From contig JADNRV010000370.1 of assembly GCA_015499995.1 (NCBI GenBank), positions 1 to 44,837 of the forward strand: 44,837 bases of DNA, written 5' to 3'. The notes below the pieces were generated by a model. The model did no database searches and was not told where the DNA came from. It saw only the letters and a list, made by a program, of their open reading frames with translations. This document shows, one piece after another, positions 32,838-44,440 of this stretch. Position numbers and translations under genes: made by a program. The stretch's first letter is position 1; each line of letters starts with the position of its first letter. Source of the DNA: Flammula alnicola (lineage: Eukaryota > Basidiomycota > Agaricomycetes > Agaricales > Strophariaceae).

Positions 32838-33403
32838 TGGTGTTTGGGTGTTTCGTTGCCCACTCTTCTACGATCTGGAATGGGATGTATTAGCCGAACG
32901 GGATTTGCGTGTTTTTCTTGTAGTAACTCACCAAAAGCCAGCAGACGGGTCCTTATCGACACCAGTGATTCTTCGCTGTCAGAGGCAAGGATGATTGTAG
33001 TGGAGACTGAGTGGTTCAAGCTTGCAAGGGGGCGCTGATAGCCATTCACGTGACTGAGAGTGCGCGCTGCCGCGTGTGGGTCTGCTTGGCACCGTTTCGT
33101 TGCACTCGTCACTGGTCAGCGCCAAGGCCACGAATGGCCGGTGCGCCACACAAGCCACGTGTTCAAGCTGATCTGTCTATGTACAAAAAAGAACTGTCCA
33201 CTGGCATGCCCATGACAGTTTCGATCAAGAATTGATGAAGAACTTCTGCTAACACGAGTGCCTGAATGTATGCGGTACATGTATGATGTAATAAACACGA
33301 CGAGACACGGAGAGATAAACATAAAATATACGCCTGCAGCTATATAAGCATATGGTTGTTTGTAGATGAAAGAAATCGTACACACATCATTCCAATGGTT
33401 CTA
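32838..33403. other. Intergenic region, no gene seen
   Basis: It contains the F-box promoter on the left and the 3' UTR of the next minus-strand gene on the right. A minus-strand open frame (33112-32828) overlaps the F-box start but cannot be joined to it in phase. Confidence 0.4.
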
Positions 33404-33916
33404 TCAAGTCTCGGGCTCCCCTTCTTCAAGTTTGCGCTCTACGGATTTCACCAGCTCCTCCAAAGTGTCCACCAACTCGACGCCCCACCTCTCACAGACA
33501 ATCTGGACGTTTCCTCGCCTCCAGTACCCGTCCGGGCAGGCAACGACTAACTTTCCCGAAGTTGCAAATAGACCCAACTCCAGGAGGCTGATCGGGGACT
33601 TGGAGTCCTTGTCTAGATACAAAGCGATAACATCTGCAGCATTCAACATGTCTAGTTCCCAGTCAACCTGCTCGCGGAAGGGCTTGAAAGTCGCGTCTTG
33701 TTTCCACCCCAGATTCCAGTCGGGCCGCCGTGGGTTCAGGATCGTGATTGGAAGGTGCTGAAGCGACTTTGTAATCGAGGATTGCCAGTCGACTGCGCTG
33801 CCCATATCGATGCTGCCGGCAAGGAAAACAGACTTTCCGATGATTTCTATATCGCGGTGTGGTGCGAAGATGACGTGAGCTGGGGTGGCGTTGGTCGTTG
33901 ATTCAGAAGATGCCAT
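33404..33916 (-). CDS. Nucleoside 2-deoxyribosyltransferase-like protein
   Basis: One intron-less frame encodes 171 residues from MASSESTTNATPAHV. An upstream in-frame ATG at 33982 would add 22 residues and is less likely. The core reads KSVFLAGSIDMGSAVDWQ (glycine-rich first strand-loop), LPITILNPRRPDWN, EQVDWELDMLNAADVIALYLDKDSKSPISLLELGLFATSGKLVVACPDGYWRRGNV. These match the nucleoside 2-deoxyribosyltransferase-like family (Nuc_deoxyri_tr2), with the E..D...AD and SLLELG acidic positions kept. Classical enzymes swap bases on deoxynucleosides, whereas the fungal members are uncharacterised and could instead hydrolyse nucleotides or sense nucleotide-like signals. It is a short, cytosolic, intact gene. 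Confidence 0.82.
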   Translation of the reverse strand: MASSESTTNATPAHVIFAPHRDIEIIGKSVFLAGSIDMGSAVDWQSSITKSLQHLPITILNPRRPDWNLGWKQDATFKPFREQVDWELDMLNAADVIALYLDKDSKSPISLLELGLFATSGKLVVACPDGYWRRGNVQIVCERWGVELVDTLEELVKSVERKLEEGEPET

Positions 33917-34708
33917 GCTGGTTGGATGAGCGACCTTTTGGTTGTGGTAACTACTTAAATACTCTATGGAGGCAGTGTACACCTAGAGCCCGACGCCTCG
34001 CTGCCATCAGAGTACGTGTCATATGTAATTCTGACCAGGCGTACTGCCTCTTTTACACGGTTGTTTCAATCTCAGTTCTTCCATGTCACCCAACTACATG
34101 GGTACAATTGCCACTGCCACATTTTCAAGAGTTAACAGGACGATCGAGCATGTCTCCGGTAGGCGCAAAGACATCTGGTCCTAAAGCACAGCTGTGATTG
34201 TCAAATAGGCAATTACACTATGTTATAGGTCGGGGAAAAATCAAGAAAAGGTGGGCGGTAGTATTCAAAACACAAAAAGTTGATAAATAGATATCAAGCA
34301 AAAAGGAGTACGTAGCGGAAGAACGATGAAATCTATGCCCAGCAGGAAGAGTATGTATGTAGAAAACAACAGCAACCACGCTTGCGCGGGTGAAAGGGGG
34401 GGTGAAGAGGGTGGATTTCAAGATCATGATCGAGAAAGGTTAAGAGAATGTCACCATGGTGATGATAAGATAGAATACGAAGATCTGTATTTATGAACGG
34501 TGTTCCAAAAGCGGCGAAAATAGGGAGACGAGGTGAGACTGAGATGAACCGCAAGCGCGTGTGCATGAGAGAGAGAGAGACGGAAGTAAGAACAGCAAGC
34601 AATCACCGCAGCAGTATACGGGGAACCAAGCGACAGGAAAACAGAGATCACCCACACCAAAACCAAGAAGAAAAATACAGCCATCGTCCGCCCTCTCATA
34701 AACGACGA
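33917..34708. other. Intergenic and 3' UTR, no gene seen
   Basis: Between the deoxyribosyltransferase-like start and the GATA factor stop. It includes a GA-dinucleotide run near 34568-34581 (GAGAGAGAGAGA). No coding signal; the right half is probably the long 3' UTR of the GATA factor gene. Confidence 0.4.
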
Positions 34709-37700
34709 TCAATCAGGAACATCGCTCCGCCTATCCTGCGAGCCGTACTCGTCATCGTCCTCACTACCCTCCTCATCTGACTCGTTCGGACCAATAACAT
34801 GCATCTGGCCTCCGACACTACCGCCCAGAACTGTTGTCGTGCCCCCGCCACCACCACCTTTGCTTGAACCAGCACCACTGCCCGAGAGCTTTTTGGGGTT
34901 CACGGTTTTGTCTTTATACCTCTTTTTGATCTGTAAAACGAGAGAGCCATTACTTTAAGGACACAAGGAAAAAAGTACTGGATGGATGGCGCGCACCATT
35001 TTGGCGTAGACGAGCCCACAGGCGTTGCATAGCGTTCTTGGACCTGTTCACGCACATATTTAAATGGATACGCACATAGGAGAGAAAGATAAAAATGAAC
35101 GCACCCATAGGTCCTCGCCGCCACTCTGGCGTTGAGGTAGCACTGCAACCTAGACATGTCTGTCCTTCCGGCGGGCCATCGTCGGATGTTTTCTGCAGAG
35201 GGTATATTAGTAAATGCATGGCATCAAACAAAAAAAGTTGGTGCAAGAAAATTCTCGTTACGAGCAGACAGAAAGACGAACGAAATGCATAGAGTCAAAA
35301 TGACAGATGACACAACTTCACGCAACGTTCTCGTCCAGCAAACTCGAAAGAACAAGCACAGAAGATAACAGACATGCATCCCAAATCAGCAAGGAGGCAA
35401 CTAAGCCTCGGGCCGGCTATCCGCTCATTCCTCGTTCCTCCTTCACCAGCCAGCCAACACCCCTCCAACGGTAAAAAAAGACCCAGAAATGAATCCCACA
35501 AAAAGAACTCCACATACCTGCCGCTTCGACCGATCTCCACCCGCACCAGCACCCGCCGACGCGCCGCCCGTCCCAGACGCACCCGACCCATTAGCGCCGT
35601 CCTTCCCCGTCGTCGTCGTCGTCGTCTTCCCCGACACGCTCTCCGTCTTCATCACCGGCCTGTCGTCCACGAGCCGCATCTCCATGTCCATCTCCATGTC
35701 CATCTCCTTCGCGCCTAGCGATGGCGACGTCGAGATCGAGTGCGGCGCGTGCGGGTGTGCACTCCCACCACCACCACCACCACCACTATGCTGCCCGTGC
35801 ACGACATGCTGATAATGCGAATTCGCCGAACTTGACGAGGAGCCAGCGGCGGAGGACGACGGCGGCAGCGACGTGGGCGGCATGGTGTTCGCCATTGCTA
35901 GCGAGCTCGAGCTGACACCCCCACCCCCACCGACCCCACCCCCACTACTACTACTACCACCACCCCCCGAACCCGACCCAGATCCAGACCCAGAGCCCAC
36001 CCCCGCCTGCTGCTGCTGCACCTGCACCTGCCGCAGCGCAGCGCCGAGCATCTGGACCCCATACGTCGCGTTCTGCAGCATCCGGTCCATCGCTTCTGGC
36101 GTAAGCCCTGTGCTTCCGTTGCTGTTGTGGCCGTGGCCGTGGCCGGTGGTGGAAGACGATGCGGACGACGTAGGACGGCCGTTGACGTGCGAACCATTTC
36201 CATTGCTGCCATTAGTAGTAGCAGAATCAGTGCGGTCGAGTATGGTGCGGTACGAATCGAGGAGCTGGTAAAGTTCAAAAAAAAAAAAAGTGAAACAAAA
36301 CGCGTCAAAGAAGAGGCGTAAAGAAGAAAAAAAAGCGATTCGGTCAGTTCCCACACGTAGAATCGCAAACCCAAATAAAAAAGAACGCACTTTCGTAAAA
36401 TCCAAACCAAGCGGCATCGCCAATCCTGCATGTCCATGTCCAACCCCAACACCCATGCCTGGTCCCGGTCCCGGTCCAGTCCCAATCACACCCGGACCCA
36501 ACGCTGAAGTCAGCAACGACGAGGATGATGAGGACGTCGGCGGCGGTTGGTGTTGCTGCTGATACGACGGCGGCGGAGGTGCTCCCGACCCCGGACCAAC
36601 CATCGCACTTATACTTGCACTACTCGTATTCGAATGCGTACTCGAATACGTACTTGGCCCAGCAGGAGCGAGGACAGGCGTAGGCGTCGCCGTCGTGTCG
36701 CGCCCGCGTCTCCTTTTACTGCTAGTGCTGCTGGCACTGCTGCTGCTCGGTTGCTGTTGGTATTGTTGCGGTTGCGGTTGCTGCTGCTGCTGCTGGTATT
36801 GTGGGTGTTGTGAATGTTGCTGATGCGCCTGGTAGCTCGTCTGCGAGTGCTGTTGGTGTTGCGGAGGCGGGGGTGGTTGTGGATGCTGCCGATGTTGCTG
36901 CTGATGCTGGGGCAGTGGAGGCGCTTGCTGCTGCTGCTGCTGCTGGCGGTGCTGCGAGACCTGCTGCTGATACGACGTCTGCTGCTGCGAAACCGGCGGC
37001 GGCGGTTGATGTGACGAAGGCTGCTGATACTGTTGCTGCTGCTGCTGATAACTTGGCAGTGGCGGCGGTAGCGCCTGACTCGACTGCTGCTGATGCTGGT
37101 GCTGCTGAATAGGCGTCGGTGTCGGGGCCTGAGTCTGATACTGTTGTTGTTGAGGCGGGGGTGGAGGCGGCGCCTGTTGCGTCTGCGCTGCCTGATACCT
37201 CTGCTGCCCATACGAAGAATACATCGGCGGCTGCGGGTGGTGCTGCAGCTGCATCGGCGACGCCGTCGTCGGGAGAGGCGCCGGCGGTGGAGGCAGCGGG
37301 GTCATCTGCTGGTGCTGCTGGCTCGGACGATGCTGTTGCGTCTGCTGTGGCTGGTGGTGGTTCGGATGGTGTTGCTGTTGATGACTCGCGTGCTGTTGCG
37401 GATGGGGGTGTTGGCGGCGATCATCAGCTGAAGAAGAAGACGCAGACGAAGTCAAATTTAGAGGAACAGCCAACAGCCTCCTCGTCCCAGACCCGGATCC
37501 GGACCCAGACGACGTCGAGGCAACTCCGTACCCTCCTCCTCCCGGTCCTGTGGAAGATGTTGACGACGAAGATAGCCTGTGGGGTGGTGGCGGTGGGTGG
37601 TGTCCATGACTCGAGAGGCTCGGACCACCACCGACACCGACAGCGCTAGAAGACGATAAGGGCGGTGGGGGTGCGGTATCCATCCTTGATGATGTCGAGC

Positions 37701-38319
37701 TCGAGAGATGCTCATGGGCCGAGAGAGTGGACGAAGAAGAGGACGGCGGGGGCGGGCCGTAGGAATTGGAAGAAGAGGTATGCGACGGATGAGCGTTTGA
37801 TGAATAGTGCCAACCGTTGGACGTATCAGGCGAAGCGGAGGGGGGCGGCGGAGGGGGCGTCCATTGCGGTTGTGGCTGGTGAGTATGCGGTTGGGGGTGG
37901 TGTGTCGGAGCTGATGTATGTAAACTATACGCCGAAGATGGCGGCGCAGATGATGACGACGAAGACGGAGGGGCGCTGACGTAACCTGAAGGATACCCTC
38001 CAGAGGAAGAGGACGATGTGGGCGGAGGCGGTGGGGGCGGATAATGGGACGAATGTGAATGTGACGAAGAGGCGGAAGATCGTGCATGCCGGAGTGATGG
38101 GGCATGCAGCATTTGCTGTTGATGGTGCAGAGGTTGTGGTTCGTACGAAGTAGTCGAGGAGGACGAGAGCGGTGGTGGTGGTCCATGCGAATGAGGAGGC
38201 GGTAAGTGAGATGGATGGTGACTCGTCGGAGGTGGTTGAGGAGGGCCAGTAGCGTATTGCGGATAAGGGTCATAGCTAGTACCGTGGTGATACAGCGAAT
38301 ACCGACTGTCGGAGGACAT
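34709..38319 (-). CDS. GATA-type zinc finger transcription factor, NsdD/SUB-1-like
   Basis: Five exons (38319-36391, 36264-35518, 35192-35105, 35043-34997 and 34930-34709) give 1010 residues. The single C-terminal zinc finger reads [27 protein letters not shown], a C-x2-C-x18-C-x2-C finger (Cys905, 908, 927, 930) followed by LVYAKMIKKRYKDK. The 18-residue loop and the AK..KKR tail resemble NsdD of Aspergillus and SUB-1 of Neurospora, regulators of sexual development. Residues 1-890 are low complexity: Ser/Pro/His at the start, a Gln/Pro-rich centre and Gly/Ser runs later. A short ordered part may be LLDSYRTILDRTDS to MLQNATYGVQMLGAALRQVQVQQQQ, a helix seen in such factors. The end is acidic (NESDEEGSEDDDEYG). 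All phases fit; no frame break. Confidence 0.88.
36720..37420 (-). repeat. CAG/CTG-rich polyglutamine tract inside the GATA factor
   Basis: The coding strand is dominated by CAG/CAA and CCN codons, giving repeated QQQQ, PPPP and HQQ blocks over about 230 residues (plus-strand CTGCTGCTG runs, for example 36781-36795 and 36928-36945). It is a simple-sequence tract of the kind found in transcription activation domains and is likely to vary in length between strains. Confidence 0.75.
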
Positions 38320-40168
38320 GGCTGGTGTCCGTCAAGGATGAACACGATGGTTCAACTTGAGTGACGCCTTTTGGCTAAGGATTGATAAGCCGGACGATAC
38401 GGTGCTTCTGGGCGAGAAGATTGGGCGCAGAGGCTGGCAGGAGCTGATGGTAGTTCCAGTCCTGCCGTGATAAGACGCGCCAGTTCGGTCCTTACAAAAA
38501 AAGGTGAGACTAAGAGTCGAGCTAAATTGACAGAGAAGGGGAGGAAAAAACGTGTGAGCGAGGTTAATCTCAACTCATCCTGATGCATCCAACAAAAATA
38601 TAAAAATAAAAATGAAAGTCCAAGGCGCACAACACAACGATCCGCGGCAAGAAACAGGCACAAGAAGAGAAGAGTGGGATGGTTGTTTTTAAATAAAACT
38701 GCGCTAGGGTAATAACTGGACAGGAACTTGACATTGGCAGACAAGCTGTAGATGCAGATGCAAGTTGGCAACACAACAACCCCCGTCAAGTTTCAGGGAC
38801 ACCGCACCGGCAAAAGCTCGCAAAAGTCGCACTCTGTTGGCCGGTTCTCTATCACCCAGCCCTGCTTGCCCAGGGTCCGGCCACGCTTTCATTTCGCCCT
38901 CACACCTCCTCACTTCACATTCTCCACCCTTCTACATTGTCCCAGCCAAAACCCAAGCCAACACCAGCCCAATTGTCGCTACGCAGCAAAGAATAGCCAT
39001 GCCCGCATCGTGTCATCGAAAATAAAACTGAATGGATGAATGACATTGAACGGAATGAAAGGTGCGAAAGATCCGACTTTGTTCAAAGCAGCCAAATCAT
39101 CATCATCATCACCATCAACATTCAACGTCATCATGATCAGCAAAAAGAGCAATGCTGCGAATAGAACGAATACGACAAGAAGAAAAAGCAGGACAATCAA
39201 ATACATTCCACTCACGAGATACGCTAAAATCCTTGATGGCGAGGACAAAAACGACCAGGAGAGACGCGCAGCGAGAACGAGGCGAACGCGACGATACTAT
39301 GCGCAAAAGCCAACCTAACAAAAACCGAAAGAATTTCATCGAAACGAACAAAGTTACGAACGAACAAAGGCCGAATGAAAGTCAGCATATCATCAACATA
39401 AGCAACCGGCTGCATCTTACTTACTTTACGTCCCAGCGTGACTGGAGTGATTTGAACCTCTCCTCTCAGCAGTGTGCGTCTTTCACGCCAACAAATGACG
39501 GCGCGCGTATAGGTTCACGATACACCCCTACCGCGCTAGCGAGCAGTGTTGACCAAGGAATGGGGGAAAGAGAGAAGGGAAGAGGGAATGAGGCTGGCAG
39601 GAGGGGAAGAACGCGGAAAAGTATGGTGTGACTGACCAGTTTGATGTGATGATGGGGAAAGGCAAAAAGAGGGTTCCCCCTGCCGGGCCGCCGCTTTACT
39701 CACGATGTTATTCATTCATTCCAGGAAAAAAAGTGTTCTTGATTGATTTTTGGGATAGGACAGGATGTGCTTGTACTGTGCTCCACTAGGTATTTGTGAA
39801 TCAAACAAAAAAATATGGGTGAAGAAGAAGAAAAACCAAACAAGAAAAAGGCAGGCGAACGAGTGGAGGTAGGTAAATGATAAGGATTTAGAGATAGGAT
39901 GATGGGTAATGTAGGCGTAGTAGATGGTGGGTTAGAAAATGAATGAATGAACGAATGAAGAAAGAAACGAGATAGCAAGATAGCAAGAGAAGTATGGGAG
40001 GGAAAAGAAAGAAAGAAATCCAACTCCGTCAGGCCCTGCGGCGGCGGCGTACGCATCGTGGTCGTATCGATACAACTGGATCATCCTCGGAGCCGCATGG
40101 GGAACAACAGCGCCCGCGTACCTTACCTATAGCACGACGTACGAGCCTGAGGACCGCCGCCCTGACGC
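38320..40168. other. Long leader of the GATA factor and downstream flank of the next gene; no gene seen
   Basis: 1.85 kb with open frames up to 159 codons on either strand, none with family likeness. Fungal developmental regulators often have long 5' leaders, so much of 38320-39600 may be promoter and 5' UTR of the GATA gene. A CATCATCATCATCACCATCA run sits near 39097. An open plus-strand frame at 39994-40338 is the antisense shadow of the next gene's end. Confidence 0.4.
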
Positions 40169-42916
40169 TCATCCAAACCCCGCCAGGTCCTCCTTATCCG
40201 GGCCGCCCTTCCACCTCCCGCCCCGCTGTGCCGGCGCACTTCCATGCTCATCCACACCCACACCCTCCTCCTCATACACATCATACTCCTCCGAGGGCGG
40301 CGGCGGCGGAGGGGGGGCCTTCGCTGCCAACCCCGTAGCGATACCGCTGGCAGCCGCCGCCGCCCTCTCCCTCGCCCTCCTCCGCCTCTTCAAAATCTTC
40401 TTCCGGTTCCTCACCGCTCGCCGATACGCCGCATCCTCCCCGTAAAACAAATCGTATTCGCAGAACGCGCAGATCCACTCCTCCGCGGGGTGCGTCAGCT
40501 GGATGAGCGGGACCGCTGTCGGTGCCGCAGCGGCAGCAGCAGCCTTCTTCGCCCCTCGCCCCCGCCGACGCGGTGGGATCTCGCTCGAGAGAAAGCGTAA
40601 AGGCAACGGCCAGATCGCGTTGTTGTTCGCATTCCCATCTACATTCCCACCACCCCCGTCACCAGTGTGCGGCAGCCGCGAAGGGATGTAGTTCCGTAAA
40701 TGATGTGGGTTGGACGCGTTCGCGAGCGCAGACCGCTTTTTCTTCTTCCCATTCTTCGTTTTGCCTCCTGCAGGTACGTTCGCGCCCAGCCCAACACTAC
40801 CCACCCCCGAATCAACCGACTCCGGCGTCTGATCGCCTCCTCTCCCTCCTCCTCCTCCTCCTCCACCACCACCACCACCAGCCGTAATCGCCTTCTTCAC
40901 CCTCTGCCTATCCCTCTCCGCCCTCTCCCTATCCCGCTCCTGCCTCTCTCTCTTCCCACGCCCACCACTAGCCTTGACCAACCCTTTCCCACCAGCACCT
41001 CCATGCGCAGCAGCGACCGCCATCTTCGCGGCCTTGGCAGCCTGTCGCTCCAGCTCGACTTCGAAGCGCTTGCGGAGCATGGCCACTTCTTCTTTGGTTG
41101 CGATGAGACGGTCCGCGGCTGAGTAGGCGTGGGTACATGAGCAAGGAGAGGAAAATAGGCGAGCCCGAAGGAAGAGAGGGCGTGAATTTGAAAACAAAAA
41201 AAGAACGACCGAGAAGAAATGGAAAAGCAATGGTTGGTGGCTTTGGAAAAGTAATGAAGCAAATCATCCATCCAGGTAGCCATTAATTTTTTCCATGCCC
41301 GAAACGCCTCCATCAAAGAAAGTGGCATGGCAAAAAAAAAGGAAGAGAGGAAAAGCAGCAAGCAAAGTTTCTCTCCGACAAAACAGAAACCCAATCCCAC
41401 AAAATGAATTTTAAAAAATAAAGAAAGAGGAACACTCACTGCCGCTAGGACACACAAACAAGAACTCCGACACAGGAAAAGGAACCGCATCCGGATGTCG
41501 ATTCTTCCTCTCCGGCATCTCCAGCGCCAGCTTCATAGCACGCGCCAGCCTGACAGTCCTCCTCTTCGACTTGCGCACCGTGGCCGTCGGCGACTCGCCT
41601 GACCCCCCTCTTGACCCCATCACCCCACCACCGATCTCCGCGCCCAGACTCGTCGCACCGCCCAACCCACCCACAAGCGGATAGTTCGTCGACAAAGCCT
41701 GGTCCAGCGCCAGCGTATCGCCATGCGAGAGCGCACCCATAACAGCTGCAAGCTGCCTCTTCCGGCTCTTCAGCATCTCCTTGTGCTGCAGCCCCGCAAG
41801 CGTCACAGCCGTGAGCTTACCCCGCTTCTGCGCGAGCATCGACAATTGACCAGGGAATGGCGGCGGCGGGTATACAGGCGGCGGCGTCGATTCGTAGTCT
41901 CTGTCCCTATCCCTGTCCCTGTCTCTGTCTCGGTCGCGGTCGCGATCCCGATCTCGGTCTCTATCCCGCAAAAGCTCCTCATTTTGCGCTCCGAAACTCT
42001 CTCCTCCGGGCCCGAGACCTATTTCATGACCCTCATCGTCCAAAAAAGACGACAAAGGGCTGCCAGGACGCCCACTGTCGCCTCCGAGACCGCCGCGCGG
42101 CGACCCACCAGCGTTAGCAGGCACCTTGCGCTTCTTCGTGTTCCCATGCTGTCGCGAGTGGTCGGCGTAATCACCATCATCCCTCGTCGATCGTCGTCGT
42201 CTCTTGCATGCCCTCCGCCTCCGCCTCTACCTGAATTTCCTATACCGCCTCCTGTGTTCCTGCACCACCTATACCCATACCCATGCTCATGTTCATCCCA
42301 GCCAACCCCATCCCAAGCCCGCCCAGTCCTCCCATAGCCACACCAGCAGCTGCGGCAGCCGCTGCCGCGGCGGCGAAATGTACGCCGAACTCGATCGAAT
42401 CGAGGTCTATCAACGGAAGCGACAATTGTCCATTCCTTCCTACCCCAGCGACAGCAGCGAGGGCCGCTGCAGCCGCCGCCGCCGCCGTGGTGGTATTATT
42501 GTTGTTATTGCTGCCGTTACCGTTGCCATTGCCACCAACCCGTCGCTGCGACCGTTAGCAGCAGCAGCACCCGCCAAGAAGTTCTGCACGCCCCCAAGGA
42601 TGGGCATGTAGTAGCTCTGCAGCGCCATTCTCGCAGAGAGTGTGTCAGCGTGGGCGAGGAGCTCTTCGGCAGTGGCGTTGGGGCCTAGAACGTCCAAGGG
42701 CTGTTGGTGCTGCTGTTGTTGTAGGAACGCTGCAGCGGCACCCTGCTGGAGGAGTGCTGTGGCACCTTGGGCTGCTAGCGCCGACACGGATGTGGGTGGC
42801 ATGTTCTCGTTACCCGTGCCTGCTGAGGTCCGCCGCCGCTTGGGCAGAGGTTTTACTCGGCGGAGGGTAGGAAACTCGGGGACGTCAAATATAGGTGACG
42901 GTGTCCCGCGATACAT
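40169..42916 (-). pseudogene. Large protein with WICAFCEYDLFYG cysteine motif, unknown function; three frame breaks
   Basis: The last two exons are clean: a frame to 41440 and then 41118-40169, joined in phase. From the start at 42916 (MYRGTPSPIFDVPEF) the protein has a basic patch (KPLPKRRRT), Gln/Ala runs, LIDLDSIEFGVHF, poly-Ala and Gly/Met runs. It continues with GNTKKRKVPANAGGSPRGG, an Arg-Asp repeat, KLTAVTLAGLQHKEMLKSRKRQLAAVMGAL, FLFVCPSGT, RLIATKEEVAMLRKRFEVELE (coiled), HPAEEWICAFCEYDLFYGEDAAYRRAVRNRKKILKRRRRA and an acidic end. The paired Cys in WICAFC and the Cys in FVCPSG may bind metal. Basic patches suggest a nuclear protein. I believe the cysteine block recurs in other mushrooms but cannot name it. 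Frame breaks, each equal to one lost base, lie at about 42535-42542, 42247-42252 and 42186-42192. One more G, A and G respectively would restore roughly 800 residues. Confidence 0.6.
41897..41968 (-). repeat. Arg-Asp dipeptide repeat (about 12 units)
   Basis: The minus strand encodes about twelve consecutive Arg-Asp pairs between LL and YESTPP. On the plus strand this appears as a hexamer-like run of CTGTCC, CGGTCG and CGATCC variants. Codons differ between units, so the amino-acid pattern is kept better than the DNA. RD/RE repeats are known from RNA-processing proteins. Confidence 0.7.
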
Positions 42917-44440
42917 GGTATTTTGCGATGCCTCCGCGGTGTAGCTGCTTGAAGCGTAGTGCAGGAAGCTCGTTTTGTTGCTGATAAATGTGGATTGTGG
43001 GACGGCGAGATTGTTCTATGAAGTGTCTATTCTTGATAGTTGTGCTGTGATGGTGACGGCAAATGATGATTGATGACTGTTGTGAAAAGATGGACGGGTG
43101 GGTAACGTCGAGGTCCTGAGCGAAGTGTCTGGCAACGAGGAGACGATGGAGGTCTAGAGCAAGAGAGTAGTTTTCAGTGAGAAAGTGGACTCGAGGCGAA
43201 ATACAAAGCTAAGGCAAAGGACATGGCCACGACCCCCAGGAAAGCACAAGGCAGAAGACTAGGCCAGTGGAAATGAATGGCAGGAATAGCCAAAAGAGTG
43301 TACGTTCTCAATGACACCACTTCAGGGAGAAACATAATAAGACAACTCGCAGGCTTTACTGCGCAGGTAAAAGGGAAACAGCTTGTTCCTTCAATTCATT
43401 CGGCAGTCCTGAAAATCATAAGACCTCGCAAAGGACAAAATAAGAGAAAGGACCACTTGGTTGGTAGATCACTTGCAGACTCGTCTGGTCATGCAAGCTC
43501 CTATCTATTATGAGAATTATAACACAGGAGTCACGAAGCGAGAACAGTTAGAACAACTCGGCTGGGTGACGTGGAACCCCTCGACCGGAATAACGACCAC
43601 AAGGCCACTCCAAGAACGAAAGCAAAACAACGCATCCCCGCCAGCATTAGCTCACAGATACACATGTATCCTTGAATACTAGTTGTCCAAACAAAAATTA
43701 AATGCACCGAGTGCAACCAAAGGGTGAGGAGAGAAGAAAAAAGGAGGTCGTCGGGGAACCTCGCACAGCCAGTCACCAAGTGTACCGCGGCCGACGAGCC
43801 CCAAACAAAAGGAAAGAAAATAAGAACAAGACAGCACACCTTCTCTCCCAATCTCGTAGGCGGCGATTCAGACGATCACAGCGATATCAAAGCGATGCGA
43901 TGTACGATGCTCTGGCGGGTTGCACTGCACTGCTCCTCCTTAACACTGGGCGGTCACGAACGCGACACAAAAGCGGGTCCAAAGACGTCTTCGGAGGCGA
44001 GGAGCTGAAAGGATACGTACGGGGGCGAGTTGAACAGGTTCCCAGCAGCCTCATGCACTGCTGGCTGGCTGGGGTTATTTCCGACGTCGATGTTTTTTGA
44101 AAAAAGGGGATTTATTATTTTTGGCGTAAATATCACAAATAGGGACGGATGGGTCGCCGATTGCCGAACCTAACCTCTTCCACTCACACCACCACTGTAC
44201 CCGCGATCTGCAACGAGAAAAATCAGAGAAATCGAGGTCAATGAGACGAAATATATAGATGCAAGGGACAATGGCATCTACACGCCACATGTACGAGTAC
44301 ACCCTTGGTGCGCTCAAAATCTTGGCATTAAATTTATTAATACTCTCATGACCGGATTGATGAAGACACATGGGCGCACCGAGGGTAGGTAAGATAAAGT
44401 TTCTCTTCTCTTTCCCGTGCGCATGTACTAAAGGCGCGAC
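42917..44440. other. Intergenic region, no gene seen
   Basis: Promoter and probable 5' UTR of the cysteine-motif gene on the left and the 3' flank of the truncated gene on the right. Open frames at 43277-44100 (+) are Lys/Arg-rich without family likeness or splice support. Confidence 0.4.

Noticed and set aside
32828..33112. Upstream exon for the F-box gene at 31449-32837
   Set aside because: The possible intron (donor near 32930, acceptor near 32869) cannot join the frames in phase, and the F-box frame has its own good ATG.
35443..37980. Long plus-strand open frames rich in Ala, Val, Arg or Leu
   Set aside because: They are antisense shadows of the GATA factor's repetitive exons and carry no family likeness.
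39425..39480. Minus-strand tRNA-like B-box (GGTTCAAATC) with partly complementary flanks
   Set aside because: The flanking complementarity encloses only about 55 bases and leaves no room for D and anticodon arms.
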